Assembly (NCBI GenBank): GCA_002699145.1
Contig: PABK01000009.1
Coordinates: forward strand, 35,511 to 99,510
Reading direction: 5' to 3'
DNA length: 64,000 nt
Source: Halioglobus sp.
Lineage (GTDB): Bacteria > Pseudomonadota > Gammaproteobacteria > Pseudomonadales > Halieaceae
Positions 18,950-30,863 of the stretch are shown piece by piece; within the stretch, counting starts at the first letter, position 1, and each line of letters starts with the position of its first letter. The notes beneath the pieces are model-generated. The model ran no database searches. It saw only the letters and a list, made by a program, of their open reading frames with translations, and had not been told where the DNA came from. Made by a program: the position numbers and the translations under genes.

Positions 18950-21712
18950 ATGTCCGGGAGCATCGCCACCCGCCTGATCACGGTACTGACCCTGTGCAGC
19001 GTCCCCATCCTGGGCCTGGGCCTGGTGCTGGACTACCGCCTGTCGCGGCAGGAATTGCTCACGGCGCTGGAAAACGAGGCCCGCGATACCATCAACGCGG
19101 TGGTGATCGACCTGGAAAACATGCTCGACGGGGTCGAGGCGAGCACCGGCCTGCTCGGGCGCATCCTGCAACAGCGGCGCTACAGCCAGCAGGGCCTGGC
19201 GCAGATGCTGCACGACGCGGTGCAGTACAACGAGGACCTGTTCGGCGGCAGCATCGCGCTGCTGCCGTCGCAGGCGCAGTCCGCGGCCGGCTTCGCGCCC
19301 TACTTCTACCGCGGACCGAACGGGCTGGCCCGGAAAAACCTGGCCGCTGAGCGGGACGCCTACTGGGACAGGCCCTGGTTCGCCGACGCGCTGCGCCGCG
19401 GCGCACCGGTGTGGAGCGAGCCCTATTTCGATCGCGGCGGCGGCGGGGTGTGGATGACCACCTACTCGGTACCGGTGCTGCGCGCCGACGAGCAGGGCCA
19501 GGCGCAGCCCTACGCCGTGGTCACCGGCGACGTGCCCCTGGCCGAGCTGCGCGCCTACCTGCAGCGCGTGCGCCCGGGCAGCAGCGGTTTCGCCTTCCTG
19601 CTCAGCCGCGGCGGCAAGGTGCTCAGCCCGCTGCCACCGGAGCGTGCGCCGGGGGAGGTTTCCCAGGTCATCGGCCGCGAGGTCACGGCGCGCGACTGGG
19701 AGGCCGCCCTGCAGGCCCTGGACATGGGACAGGTGATCGCCAGGGACATACCCTGTCCACACCGCGACGGACAGTGCGCGCTGCGCATGCGCCTGCTGCA
19801 CGCCACAGGCTGGCCGGTGGGGGTGATCTTCTCGGAACAGGAGATCCTCGCGCCGCTGCGCGCATTCGAGATCAAGGCCGGCGCCATCGGGCTGGCGACG
19901 CTGCTGGTCATGGCGCTGGCGGTATTCCTGGTCACCCGGCGCATCACGCGACCCCTGTCTGCCCTTGCGCGCGCCAGCGACGCCATCGCCCGCGGCGAGT
20001 TGAACGCACCACTGCCGGCGCCGCGCGGGCGCGACGAGGTGGCGACGCTGGTGCGCTCCTTCGCGTCCATGCAACAGGACCTGGAACGCTATATCGCCGA
20101 CCTGGAATCCGTCACCGCCGGCCGCGCGCGGCTGGAGGGGGAACTGGCCGCGGCAGCGGACATCCAGATGGCCATGCTGCCCGGCGGCGGCCGGGCCTTC
20201 GAGGCCTGGGACGAGGCCTGCCTGTGGGCGGCGGTGCGCCCTGCCAGGTCCGTCGGCGGCGACCTGTACAGCTACCGCCGCCGCGGCCGGCGGCTGGTCT
20301 TCGCCGTGGGCGATGTATCCGACAAGGGCGTGCCGGCGGCCCTGTTCATGGCCCGCGCCATGTCCCTGGTGCAACAGCTGGCCGACGAATCGGAGACGCC
20401 CTCGGCCGCCCTGTCACAGCTCAACGACGCGCTGCAGCGCGGCAACGACAACTGCATGTTCCTCACCCTGTGCCTGGGCGTGCTGGACCTGGGCGATGGC
20501 CAGCTCAGCTTCGCCAGCGCCGGCCACGCGCCGCCCGCGCTGCTGCGCGCTGGCCGGGTGAGCTTCGCGCCCCAACAGTCCGGTCCCGCCCTGGGCCTGG
20601 CGCGCGGTCTCGACTACCCGCTCAACCACCTGCAACTGCTGGCGGGAGACCGCCTGGCGCTGTACACCGACGGCATCGACGAGGCCTTCGATCCGCGACA
20701 GCGCATGTTCGGCGTCGAGGGCCTGGTGCACAGCCTGGAACAGGGCGCCCGGCTGTCCGTGGCCGACGCGGGGGCGGCGCTCATCGCGGCGGTGGACGCG
20801 CACAGCGCGACGGCGCCGCAGTCAGACGACATCACCCTGCTGCTGCTGGACTTCGCCGCAGGCCAGTCCGGCTGCGGCGCCGCGGCACAACCGTTTGCGG
20901 CGAGCGCGCAAGCAGTGCAGGAGGCGGTCAGCTGGACCCGCGACGTCCTGCTGCGCGCCGCCGTGCCGGCGCCGGTGGTAGCGGAGCTGCAACTGGTGGC
21001 AGAGGAACTTGTCTCCAACGTCGTCAAGTACGCGGGGCTGCAGCCGCGGGATACGCTGGAGGTCTCCCTGCAGTGGCGCCCGGACGCGGTGGCGCTGGCG
21101 GTGAGTGACCCCGGCCGCGCCTTCGACCCGCTGACCGAGTCCGAGCGGGCGGTGCGCGGCGCGGCCATCGACTCTGCGGAGATCGGTGGTCTTGGTGTAC
21201 ACTTGGTCACCCAATTGACCGACCGCCAGGACTACCGCCGGCAGGATGGCCGCAATGTCCTGCGCGTGACCAGGCACCTGCGCCAGGACCTGTCGCGCGA
21301 GTCGATCGCCCACCTTCCGGAGGCCAGCGAGCACATGGAACTCACCACCACCGTCAGCGTCGACCCGCATCGCTCCCTGGCCCGCGTGGCCCTGGACGGG
21401 GCGCTCAATACCGACACGGCGCCCGCCTTCGAGCAGCGCCTGCAGGCCGTGGTGGAGGAGGGACACGCGCTCATCGTGCTGGACATGAAGGACCTGGAGT
21501 ACATCAGCTCCGCCGGGCTGCGCGTTATCTTCAAGGCGGCCAAGCAGACCAGCAACGAGGGACGGCGGCTGGCAGCGGCCAATCGCAAACCGCATATCGA
21601 CAAGGTGTTCGAGATTCTCAAGGCGCTGCCGGACATGGCGGTGTTCGCCAACGACGAGGAGCTGGACGAGTACCTGACGGCGATGCAGGAAAAAACGCGC
21701 GCCGGCGACTAG
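18950..21712 (+). CDS. Single-chain partner-switching regulator: sensor-HAMP-PP2C-HATPase-STAS
   Basis: A 920-residue inner-membrane signalling protein. The order is helix 1 (about 8-27), periplasmic dCache-like sensor (30-305), helix 2 (308-325), HAMP (326-380), SpoIIE/RsbU PP2C phosphatase (about 400-635, with GDVSDKG and QSDDIT metal motifs), RsbW-type HATPase (about 645-775, EELVSNVVKYAG and VSDPGRAFDP), and C-terminal STAS (796-905, with the phospho-acceptor serine in YISSAGLR). Phosphatase, anti-sigma-type kinase and antagonist are normally separate proteins. The ATG at 18950 is chosen 20 bases after gloA; the open frame extends upstream only as overlap. A strong internal start may release STAS alone. 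It overlaps the convergent amidotransferase gene by 4 bases. Confidence 0.85.
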   Translation: MSGSIATRLITVLTLCSVPILGLGLVLDYRLSRQELLTALENEARDTINAVVIDLENMLDGVEASTGLLGRILQQRRYSQQGLAQMLHDAVQYNEDLFGGSIALLPSQAQSAAGFAPYFYRGPNGLARKNLAAERDAYWDRPWFADALRRGAPVWSEPYFDRGGGGVWMTTYSVPVLRADEQGQAQPYAVVTGDVPLAELRAYLQRVRPGSSGFAFLLSRGGKVLSPLPPERAPGEVSQVIGREVTARDWEAALQALDMGQVIARDIPCPHRDGQCALRMRLLHATGWPVGVIFSEQEILAPLRAFEIKAGAIGLATLLVMALAVFLVTRRITRPLSALARASDAIARGELNAPLPAPRGRDEVATLVRSFASMQQDLERYIADLESVTAGRARLEGELAAAADIQMAMLPGGGRAFEAWDEACLWAAVRPARSVGGDLYSYRRRGRRLVFAVGDVSDKGVPAALFMARAMSLVQQLADESETPSAALSQLNDALQRGNDNCMFLTLCLGVLDLGDGQLSFASAGHAPPALLRAGRVSFAPQQSGPALGLARGLDYPLNHLQLLAGDRLALYTDGIDEAFDPRQRMFGVEGLVHSLEQGARLSVADAGAALIAAVDAHSATAPQSDDITLLLLDFAAGQSGCGAAAQPFAASAQAVQEAVSWTRDVLLRAAVPAPVVAELQLVAEELVSNVVKYAGLQPRDTLEVSLQWRPDAVALAVSDPGRAFDPLTESERAVRGAAIDSAEIGGLGVHLVTQLTDRQDYRRQDGRNVLRVTRHLRQDLSRESIAHLPEASEHMELTTTVSVDPHRSLARVALDGALNTDTAPAFEQRLQAVVEEGHALIVLDMKDLEYISSAGLRVIFKAAKQTSNEGRRLAAANRKPHIDKVFEILKALPDMAVFANDEELDEYLTAMQEKTRAGD
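21319..21337 (+). promoter_or_regulatory. Internal ribosome-binding site and ATG before the STAS domain
   Basis: GGAGG at 21319-21323 precedes an in-frame ATG at 21335-21337 by 11 bases, exactly where the STAS domain begins (residue 796). Initiation here would make a free STAS protein of about 125 residues from the same message. The spacing is slightly long, so usage is plausible but unproven. Confidence 0.45.
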
Positions 21713-22410
21713 GCGCGCAGGAAGCTGACGATCCAGCGCGCCACGCGCGCGCCCTGGTGCTCCTCCTGCAGCGACGCCAAGCCGCGCTGGTAGACCTCCT
21801 CGCCGATCATCTCACGCCGCGCGCTCATGGTATTGCGCGAGTAATCGGCGACGAATTCCGGGTGCCCCTGGAAAGTCAGGATGTGCTCGCCCAGTTGCGT
21901 CACCGCATTGTCGCAGAACTCGCTGCCCGCCAATACGCGCGAACCGGGGGCGGGCGTCTCCACCTGGTCCTGGTGGCTCACCAGGATCGCCAGCTCAGGG
22001 TCGCCGCCGTCGTGCCAGTCCGGCAGGCTGGCGAAACTGTGCCGGTGCAGGCCCACGCCCCACCCCCTGGGCGACTTCGCGGTGCGGCCACCCAGGGCGT
22101 GTGCCACGAGCTGGTGCCCGAAGCAGATACCGACCAGCTTCTTGCGCCGGCGATGCAGTTCGCGCACGAAATCCATGAGTCGCCGTATCCACTCCCTGTC
22201 CTCGTACACGCTGGCTTTGCTACCGGTCACCAGGTAGGCGTCGACCTCGTCGATGTCGGCGGGATACTCGCCGCGCTCGACGTCGTAGACGGCGAACTCA
22301 AGCTGCGGATCCGCGCTGTGCAGCAGGCGCATGAACATGTCCGGGTACTCGCCGAACTCGTCCACCCACTGCGGACGCACGCTGTCGGTTTTCAGGATAC
22401 CCAGTTTCAT
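21709..22410 (-). CDS. Class I glutamine amidotransferase (GMP-synthase-like)
   Basis: A 233-residue class I glutamine amidotransferase with nucleophile Cys96 in GICFGHQ and the His/Glu pair in QGHPEF (His183, Glu185). The MKLGILKTD start at 22410 is chosen because the longer open frame upstream runs antisense to the cytochrome leader and lacks homologous character. No synthetase domain is attached. Relatives act on amidated or gamma-glutamyl compounds; the substrate is unknown. Confidence 0.85.
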   Translation of the reverse strand: MKLGILKTDSVRPQWVDEFGEYPDMFMRLLHSADPQLEFAVYDVERGEYPADIDEVDAYLVTGSKASVYEDREWIRRLMDFVRELHRRRKKLVGICFGHQLVAHALGGRTAKSPRGWGVGLHRHSFASLPDWHDGGDPELAILVSHQDQVETPAPGSRVLAGSEFCDNAVTQLGEHILTFQGHPEFVADYSRNTMSARREMIGEEVYQRGLASLQEEHQGARVARWIVSFLRA

Positions 22411-22500
22411 GGCGCTGGCTCTCGCGGCCGGGAAGGGAGAGGCTGCACATGATAGGAAGGCCCCGGCACGCTGTCCATAGGCGCACAGGGCTGGTAATGT

Positions 22501-24813
22501 GTGCTGCCCGAAGGCCACCGGCGTGACCTGCACTTGATACCGCGCGCACTCATCGTTCTCTTTCTCGGCTGGGCCGTCACCGCCGGCGCCGCGGCGCCCG
22601 CCGACCCGGCGACCGCGCCGCGCGAGGCCGCCTTTGTCGGCACCGAGGCCTGCGCGAGTTGCCACGCCGCGCAGTACGAGCTGTGGCGAGACTCCCATCA
22701 CGACCTCGCCATGCAGTTACCGGGGCCGGACAGCGTACTGGGCGATTTCGACGACGCCGAGTTCACCTACAACGGCTTCACCACGCGCTTCTACCGCGAC
22801 GGGGAGCGCTACATGGTGCGCACCGACGGCGAGGACGGCGAACCCGCCGAGTTCGAGGTGGCCTACGTGTTCGGCGTCTACCCGTTGCAGCAGTACCTGC
22901 TGCCGCTGTCGCGCGGCCGCCTGCAGGCGCTGAGTATCGCCTGGGACGCGCGGCCCGGGGACCAGGGCGGACAGCGCTGGTACCACCTGTACCCGGACGA
23001 GCGCGTGGACCACGAGGACCCGCTGCACTGGACCGGGCCCTACCAGAACTGGAACACGCGCTGCGCGGAATGCCACTCCACCGACGTGCGCAAGAACTAC
23101 GACGCGGAATCGCGCAGCTTCGACACGCAGTTCGAGGCCGTCGACGTCGGCTGCGAGGCCTGCCACGGCCCCGGCAGCGTGCACGTGGAGCGGGCCAGCG
23201 CGGACCAGCTGGCCGGCGGCAGCGGCCTGCTCACCGCGCTGGCCCAGCGCGGCAACTGGTCGCTGCCCGCGGGCGCCCACATCGCCAGGCGCGCACAGCA
23301 GCCCGCCTCCAACGCGCAGATCGACAACTGCGGGCGCTGCCACGCGCGCCGCGGCACGCTGGGCGATTACCACTACGGCCGGCCCCTGCTGGACACCCAC
23401 CGCCTGTCGCTGCCGGAATCGCCACTGTACTACCCGGACGGGCAGATACTGGACGAGGTGTACGTCTACGGTTCCTTTGTGCAGAGCGCCATGCACATGG
23501 CCGGCGTGGTCTGCAGCAACTGCCACGAACCTCACAGCCTCGCGCTGCGCGCGCCGGATAACGGCGTGTGCGCCCAGTGCCACCTGCCCGCGCGCTACGA
23601 CCACACGGCGCACCACCATCACGCCTCCGGTTCGGCGGGGGCGCTGTGCGCCAACTGCCATATGCCGGAGACCACCTACATGGGCGTGGACCCGCGCCGC
23701 GACCACAGCATGCGCGTGCCGCGGCCTGACCTCAGCGCCGTGATCGGCACGCCCAACGCCTGTAACCAGTGCCACCAGGACCGCGACGCGCGCTGGGCGC
23801 TGGACGCCCTGGCCGACTGGGGCGTGCAGTTCCGCGACACCGCCCGCCACCCGGCGCGGGTCTTCGCGCGCTTCGAGCAGGGCGACGAACGCGTGGTGCC
23901 CAGCCTGGCGCGCATCGCCGCCGACAGCGGCAGCGCGCCCATTTGGCGCGCCACCGCCATGGAGGCGCTGGGGCGCGCGGGCGGACGCGACGCCATGCAG
24001 ACCGCGGCGATGCTGCTCTACGACGATGACCCGCTACTGCGCAGCAGCACCGTGCGCGCGCTGCAGTTCCTGCCGGTGGAGCAGCGCGTGCGCCTGCTCA
24101 TGCCGCTGGCGGACGACGCGGTGACCTCGGTACGCATGGAGGTGGCCAGTTCACTGGCCGCCGTGCCCCTGCAGCAGCTGTCCCCGGAACAGGCGGCGGC
24201 ATTGCGCGCGCTGTACGACGAGTACACGGCGATACTCGGCCGCCACGCCGACATGCCGGGCATGCAGATGCAGCTGGGCATTTTCTACAGCGAGCGCGGC
24301 GACTACCCGGCGGCGGAGCGCGCCTACCGCGAGGCGCTGGCCAGCAACCCGCAACTCATCCCCGCCTACCTCAACCTGGCGGACCTGTTGCGCGCGCAGG
24401 CGCGCGACGACGAGGCGCGCAAGCAGTTGCTGCAGGCGCTGGCCATCGTGCCGGAGCACGGGCCGACCCTGCACGCGCTGGGGCTGCTGGAAACGCGCGG
24501 TGACAACCGCGAGGCGGCGCTGGACTACCTGCGCCGGGCGGCCGAGGTGGAGACCGGCGGCACACGCCACCGCTTCGTCTACGCCATCGCCCTGCACGAC
24601 CTGGGTCAGCCGCGCGCGGCCATCGAGCAGCTGCAGGCGCTGCTGCGCAGTGTGCCGCGCAACCAGGACGTGCTGCTGGCCCTGGCCAACTACAACGCCG
24701 GGCTCGGCCAGCGCAGCGAGGCCGCCGCCTACGCGCGCACGCTGCTGGACATCGCGCCGCGCAACCGCGCCTACCAGGATCTCTACCGCCGCCTGTCCAT
24801 GCCCGGACCCTGA
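22501..24813 (+). CDS. Octaheme c-type cytochrome with HEAT and TPR repeats
   Basis: An exported multiheme protein of about 770 residues. The signal peptide helix lies at about 14-32. Eight CxxCH heme sites are visible: CASCH (51), CAECH, CEACH, CGRCH, CSNCH, CAQCH, CANCH and CNQCH. The cytochrome c554-like part ends near residue 425. HEAT-like repeats follow (ALGRAGGRDAMQTAAMLLYD region), then at least four TPR units to the end (AERAYREALASNPQ, EARKQLLQALAIVPEH and so on). The start is GTG at 22501; TTG at 22534 is an alternative. The role is probably periplasmic electron transfer within a protein complex; partners are unknown. Confidence 0.82.
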   Translation: MLPEGHRRDLHLIPRALIVLFLGWAVTAGAAAPADPATAPREAAFVGTEACASCHAAQYELWRDSHHDLAMQLPGPDSVLGDFDDAEFTYNGFTTRFYRDGERYMVRTDGEDGEPAEFEVAYVFGVYPLQQYLLPLSRGRLQALSIAWDARPGDQGGQRWYHLYPDERVDHEDPLHWTGPYQNWNTRCAECHSTDVRKNYDAESRSFDTQFEAVDVGCEACHGPGSVHVERASADQLAGGSGLLTALAQRGNWSLPAGAHIARRAQQPASNAQIDNCGRCHARRGTLGDYHYGRPLLDTHRLSLPESPLYYPDGQILDEVYVYGSFVQSAMHMAGVVCSNCHEPHSLALRAPDNGVCAQCHLPARYDHTAHHHHASGSAGALCANCHMPETTYMGVDPRRDHSMRVPRPDLSAVIGTPNACNQCHQDRDARWALDALADWGVQFRDTARHPARVFARFEQGDERVVPSLARIAADSGSAPIWRATAMEALGRAGGRDAMQTAAMLLYDDDPLLRSSTVRALQFLPVEQRVRLLMPLADDAVTSVRMEVASSLAAVPLQQLSPEQAAALRALYDEYTAILGRHADMPGMQMQLGIFYSERGDYPAAERAYREALASNPQLIPAYLNLADLLRAQARDDEARKQLLQALAIVPEHGPTLHALGLLETRGDNREAALDYLRRAAEVETGGTRHRFVYAIALHDLGQPRAAIEQLQALLRSVPRNQDVLLALANYNAGLGQRSEAAAYARTLLDIAPRNRAYQDLYRRLSMPGP

Positions 24814-24823
24814 GCGCGGCGCG

Positions 24824-25651
24824 TCAGGCCGCCGCGGGCACCAGCGCCATGCAGGTATCCCACAGCTGTCGCCGCGCCCGCGCGTCCTCGACCAGTTTGT
24901 GCGTGGGCGCGGGTTTGGCCTTGTCGAAGTACTGCCCGGTGGGCGCCTGCGCCGCGTCCAGGCCGGCCAGGTAGAGCGTGGTGCGCGCGCCTTTCTGCGG
25001 CGTGGTGAACAGCCGCCGCAGGAAGAACTGCGCCAGGGGCGGGTAGTTGCCCAGTATGCCGGTGTTGACCGCACCGGGATGCAGTGCGTTCACCGCGATG
25101 CGCTGCTCGCGCCAACGTTCCGCCAGCTCGCGCGCGAGCATGGTCATAACCAGTTTGGACTGGCCGTAGGAGGCATTGCGATTGTAGTTTGTCCAGCCGC
25201 GGAAGCTGTCCGGGTTGAGCTTGCCGAACCTGTGCATCAGCGAGGTCACGAAAATGACCTGGGACGGCGCCGCCGACGACAGCGCCGGCTCCAGCTCCAG
25301 GGTGAGCTGCAGCTGCGACAGGGCGTTCACCGCGAATTGCAGCTCCAGGCCGTCCTCGGTGATGACCTCCTCGTTGCTCATCAGTCCCGCGTTGTTGATC
25401 AACAGGTCCAGGCGTTCATGGCCGGCCAGGAACGCGGCCGCGCAGGCGCGCACGCTGGACAGCGAAGCCAGGTCCAGGTCGAGCAATTCCAGCCTGTCGT
25501 TGCCGCTGGCCGCCGCGATCTCCTCGCGCGCTGCCTCGGCCCTGCCGCGGTTGCGATTGGCCATGACAATGCGGTGCCCGGCGCGCGCCAGTTCCAGCGC
25601 GGTCACCTTGCCGATGCCACTGGTGCTGCCGGTGATCATTATCGTTTTCAT
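24824..25651 (-). CDS. Short-chain dehydrogenase/reductase (retinol-dehydrogenase-like)
   Basis: A classical SDR of 275 residues with cofactor motif TGSTSGIG at 7-14, NNAG at 86-89 and catalytic Ser137, Tyr162 and Lys166 (SYGQSK). Arg33 after the second strand suggests NADP preference. The proline-rich substrate-loop region GNYPPLAQFF resembles retinol dehydrogenase-like oxidoreductases. It lies 14 bases behind the hydrolase gene, in a likely minus-strand unit with it and yceI. Confidence 0.85.
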   Translation of the reverse strand: MKTIMITGSTSGIGKVTALELARAGHRIVMANRNRGRAEAAREEIAAASGNDRLELLDLDLASLSSVRACAAAFLAGHERLDLLINNAGLMSNEEVITEDGLELQFAVNALSQLQLTLELEPALSSAAPSQVIFVTSLMHRFGKLNPDSFRGWTNYNRNASYGQSKLVMTMLARELAERWREQRIAVNALHPGAVNTGILGNYPPLAQFFLRRLFTTPQKGARTTLYLAGLDAAQAPTGQYFDKAKPAPTHKLVEDARARRQLWDTCMALVPAAA

Positions 25652-25665
25652 CGGTTACTCCTGCT

Positions 25666-26664
25666 TCAATCCAGGCTGGCGAGAAAGTCCAGCAGCCGCG
25701 CGTTGACCGCCGCGGGCTGCTCCTGCTGCACGAAATGGCCCGCGCCGGGGATAAGGTCCATACCACGCAGGTCGCGCACCCGCTCGCGCATGTGTTCGAA
25801 CTGCGCCGCGCTGCCCAGCTTTACCACCGGGTCCTCCTGGCCACCGACAAACAGTGCCGGGATCTCGACCGCGGCGTGGGCGCGCGCTCGGGACAGGCGC
25901 CAGTTGCGGTCCATCGCGCGGTAGCCATTGATCCCGCCGGCGAAGGCCAGTTCCGGTCCCGCCGCCAGGTATTCCCGGACATAGTAGTCGAAGTCCCGCG
26001 CGTCCAGCCACGGCCAGGGCGGCGCCGCGGGGGGATCGGCGAGGACGTCGATATAGGCGGTGCCCTGCGTCGGGTAGGCGGTCCAGTCCAGCAGGTCACC
26101 GTCGGCGCTGAGCGCCCAGAACAATTTGGCGAGGAATTCGCGCTCGCGCCCCAGGGTGCTCTGCTCCGCCACGCCCTCGGCCTGGTAGTAGTGCATGTGA
26201 AAAAAGTGCTGCCGCGCGATGTCCGCGTAGAGCTGTGACGGCGGCACGTCGCTGCCGCCCGCCAGGGGCATGTCGTAGGGTACGCACAGCGCGACCACGC
26301 CGCGCAGGCGCGGCGCGTGGTACAGCGCCATGTGCCAGGCGAGGTTGGCGCCGAAGTCGTGGCCGACGAGCACCGCGCGGTCGGCGCCGAAATGCGCCAG
26401 TACCGCCAGGACATCGGCGCTGAGCTGGTCGACAGCGTAGGCATCGCTGTGCGCCGGCCGCGAGCTGCGGCCGTAACCGCGCATGTCCAGGGCCACGGCG
26501 CGGTAGCCGGCCTGCGCCAGCGCCGGCAGCTGGTGGCGCCAGCTGTACCAGAGTCCCGGGAAGCCGTGGCAGAGCACCACCAGCGGCCCCTCGCCCATGA
26601 CGGCCAGGTGCAGGGCAACGCCGTTGGCGCGCAGCTGCAGATGCGTGCAGCCCGGCACTTCCAC
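25666..26664 (-). CDS. Alpha/beta hydrolase, epoxide-hydrolase-like
   Basis: A 332-residue alpha/beta hydrolase. The oxyanion motif HGFPGLWYSW lies at about 33-42 and the nucleophile elbow GHDFGAN at 101-107, with Asp103 rather than Ser. This is diagnostic for epoxide hydrolases and haloalkane dehalogenases; DMRGYGRSS near 60-68 is typical. The C-terminal His is in GAGHFVQQEQP. The start is uncertain: GTG at 26664, 4 bases after yceI, fits the fold, while the open frame further upstream is a shadow of yceI; GTG at 26658 is equally possible. Confidence 0.8.
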   Translation of the reverse strand: MEVPGCTHLQLRANGVALHLAVMGEGPLVVLCHGFPGLWYSWRHQLPALAQAGYRAVALDMRGYGRSSRPAHSDAYAVDQLSADVLAVLAHFGADRAVLVGHDFGANLAWHMALYHAPRLRGVVALCVPYDMPLAGGSDVPPSQLYADIARQHFFHMHYYQAEGVAEQSTLGREREFLAKLFWALSADGDLLDWTAYPTQGTAYIDVLADPPAAPPWPWLDARDFDYYVREYLAAGPELAFAGGINGYRAMDRNWRLSRARAHAAVEIPALFVGGQEDPVVKLGSAAQFEHMRERVRDLRGMDLIPGAGHFVQQEQPAAVNARLLDFLASLD

Positions 26665-26668
26665 CGGG

Positions 26669-27265
26669 TCAGCCGGCGGGGCTGAACACCAGGTGCACGG
26701 TGATGGGTATGGCGTTGCTGATCGCGCGCAACCCGGCAATCTCGCGCAGCGCCTCGATACCGGCGGCCAGGCCGAAATCAGCGGCGTTGAGCAGCACCGG
26801 CCGCGCGCTGAACACCTGCAATGGACCGCCCTGCTCACCCACCGCGACCAGCGGCACGGTGAGCTTGCCCTCCAGTCCGTGCAGCGACAGTCGCACCGGC
26901 ACCTCGGCGGATACCGTGCCGCCCTCCGCCGCCGCGGCGAGCAGGGCCGGCTCAATCTGTGCGGTCACCGTGGCGGTGGGAAACTTCACGGTTTCAAACA
27001 ACAACTCACGCATGCGTTCATTGCGGATGTCGATGAGGGTCTGCACGCTGTTCAGGTCGACGCTCACCTGCACGCCGCCATCGGCGGAGATAAAGCCGAG
27101 CAGCGAGCCGAAGCTGTGCAGTTCGCCGATGGCGTCGTTCTTGATCGAGACGAAGTTGATGGACGAGCGCTGCGCATCCAGTTCCCACTGGGCGTGGGCC
27201 GACGCCCAGGGCAGCAACAGGACGCACAGGAACAACAGGCCGCGGGTAGTGAGTGTGTGTCGCAT
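26669..27265 (-). CDS. YceI-family periplasmic lipid-binding protein
   Basis: A secreted lipocalin-like YceI protein of 198 residues. The signal peptide is at 1-25 (hydrophobic LLFLCVLLLPWASA, cleavage after AHA). The mature start QWELDAQRSSINFVSIKN is typical of the family, which binds isoprenoid or fatty lipids in the periplasm. The ATG at 27265 is chosen because it opens the signal peptide. It precedes the hydrolase gene by 4 bases and lies 85 bases behind parE. Confidence 0.85.
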   Translation of the reverse strand: MRHTLTTRGLLFLCVLLLPWASAHAQWELDAQRSSINFVSIKNDAIGELHSFGSLLGFISADGGVQVSVDLNSVQTLIDIRNERMRELLFETVKFPTATVTAQIEPALLAAAAEGGTVSAEVPVRLSLHGLEGKLTVPLVAVGEQGGPLQVFSARPVLLNAADFGLAAGIEALREIAGLRAISNAIPITVHLVFSPAG

Positions 27266-27350
27266 GGTCGTACCCCTGCAGTGGCTCCGTGGGTGAAGGC
27301 CTACACTAAGTCCTGTGCGCGCGCGAGGCAAGTGTGGCCGGCGCGGCCGC

Positions 27351-30144
<2,794 letters not shown>

Positions 30145-30167
30145 GGAATCCGGCGGCCGGGTTCCGC

Positions 30168-30620
30168 TCAGGCGCCGGCCGGCGGCGTGGGCACCTGCAA
30201 CGGCAGGCCACCGTTGACAAGACAGTGCTCAAGCCAGTCGGCGAGAAAGCGGTTCTGCTGGTACTTCTCGTCCTGGGCAAACATCTTGTCGTTGGGGTAG
30301 TCGTAGCGCGCAGCGACGCGGCGGTGGGACTGGAACATCCCCACCTCGAGCATGCTGGCGTCGTGGTAGGCGCGCACCTCGATGCGCAGGTTGTCCAGCC
30401 AGCGGGATCCGCCGCGCTCCTGGCGCAGGCGGAACATGGTGGTATAGCGGCAGCGCTCCATCACTTCCATGCGCACGCTGGCGCTGCCGACGAGCAGCTC
30501 GCGCTGGTTGCTGGTCTCGTAATCCGGGAACAGGCGCAACATGCGCGCGTAGTTGGCCTCGCAGAGGGCGTGTAATTGCCGCAAGTCCGGCTTGAACGGT
30601 TTCTTCCCCAGTCGCTGCAC
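30168..30620 (-). CDS. yqiB: DUF1249 family protein YqiB
   Basis: A conserved protein of 150 residues whose biochemical role is not established. The GTG at 30620 is chosen because the family begins shortly before the block PDLRQLHALCEANYARMLRL; a longer frame upstream lacks family support. Segments RCRYTTMFRLRQE and ARYDYPNDKMFAQDEK match DUF1249. It heads the yqiB-cpdA-parE unit and is divergent from tolC. The nudF gene usually found here is absent. Confidence 0.85.
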   Translation of the reverse strand: MQRLGKKPFKPDLRQLHALCEANYARMLRLFPDYETSNQRELLVGSASVRMEVMERCRYTTMFRLRQERGGSRWLDNLRIEVRAYHDASMLEVGMFQSHRRVAARYDYPNDKMFAQDEKYQQNRFLADWLEHCLVNGGLPLQVPTPPAGA

Positions 30621-30746
30621 GATACATCCCGCGGGCCTGCGCCCGTCTCCCGGTGCTGGTTGGTGGTCGCGGCGGCCGCACCCGCTTGCAATGCACCCGG
30701 GCATCGCCCGCATGCCGACAGCCGCCGCTGAAGCCCCCTTAAGATG

Positions 30747-30790
30747 GCACAATCCCATGGCAAGTTCACCCTTTACAAAGGGGATTGTGC
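30747..30790. promoter_or_regulatory. Nested inverted repeats in the yqiB/tolC intergenic region
   Basis: GCACAATCCC at 30747-30756 and its perfect complement GGGATTGTGC at 30781-30790 enclose a second palindrome, CCCTTTACAAAGGG. This could be an operator or an RNA hairpin in the tolC leader, 74-117 bases before the tolC ATG. The function is inferred from position only. Confidence 0.4.
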
Positions 30791-30863
30791 ACATGCACGG
30801 GCGGGCAGAGGCTGGTACACTTCGTGCCACCTTCGCAGCATCACGACCTCAAGGGATTATTGC

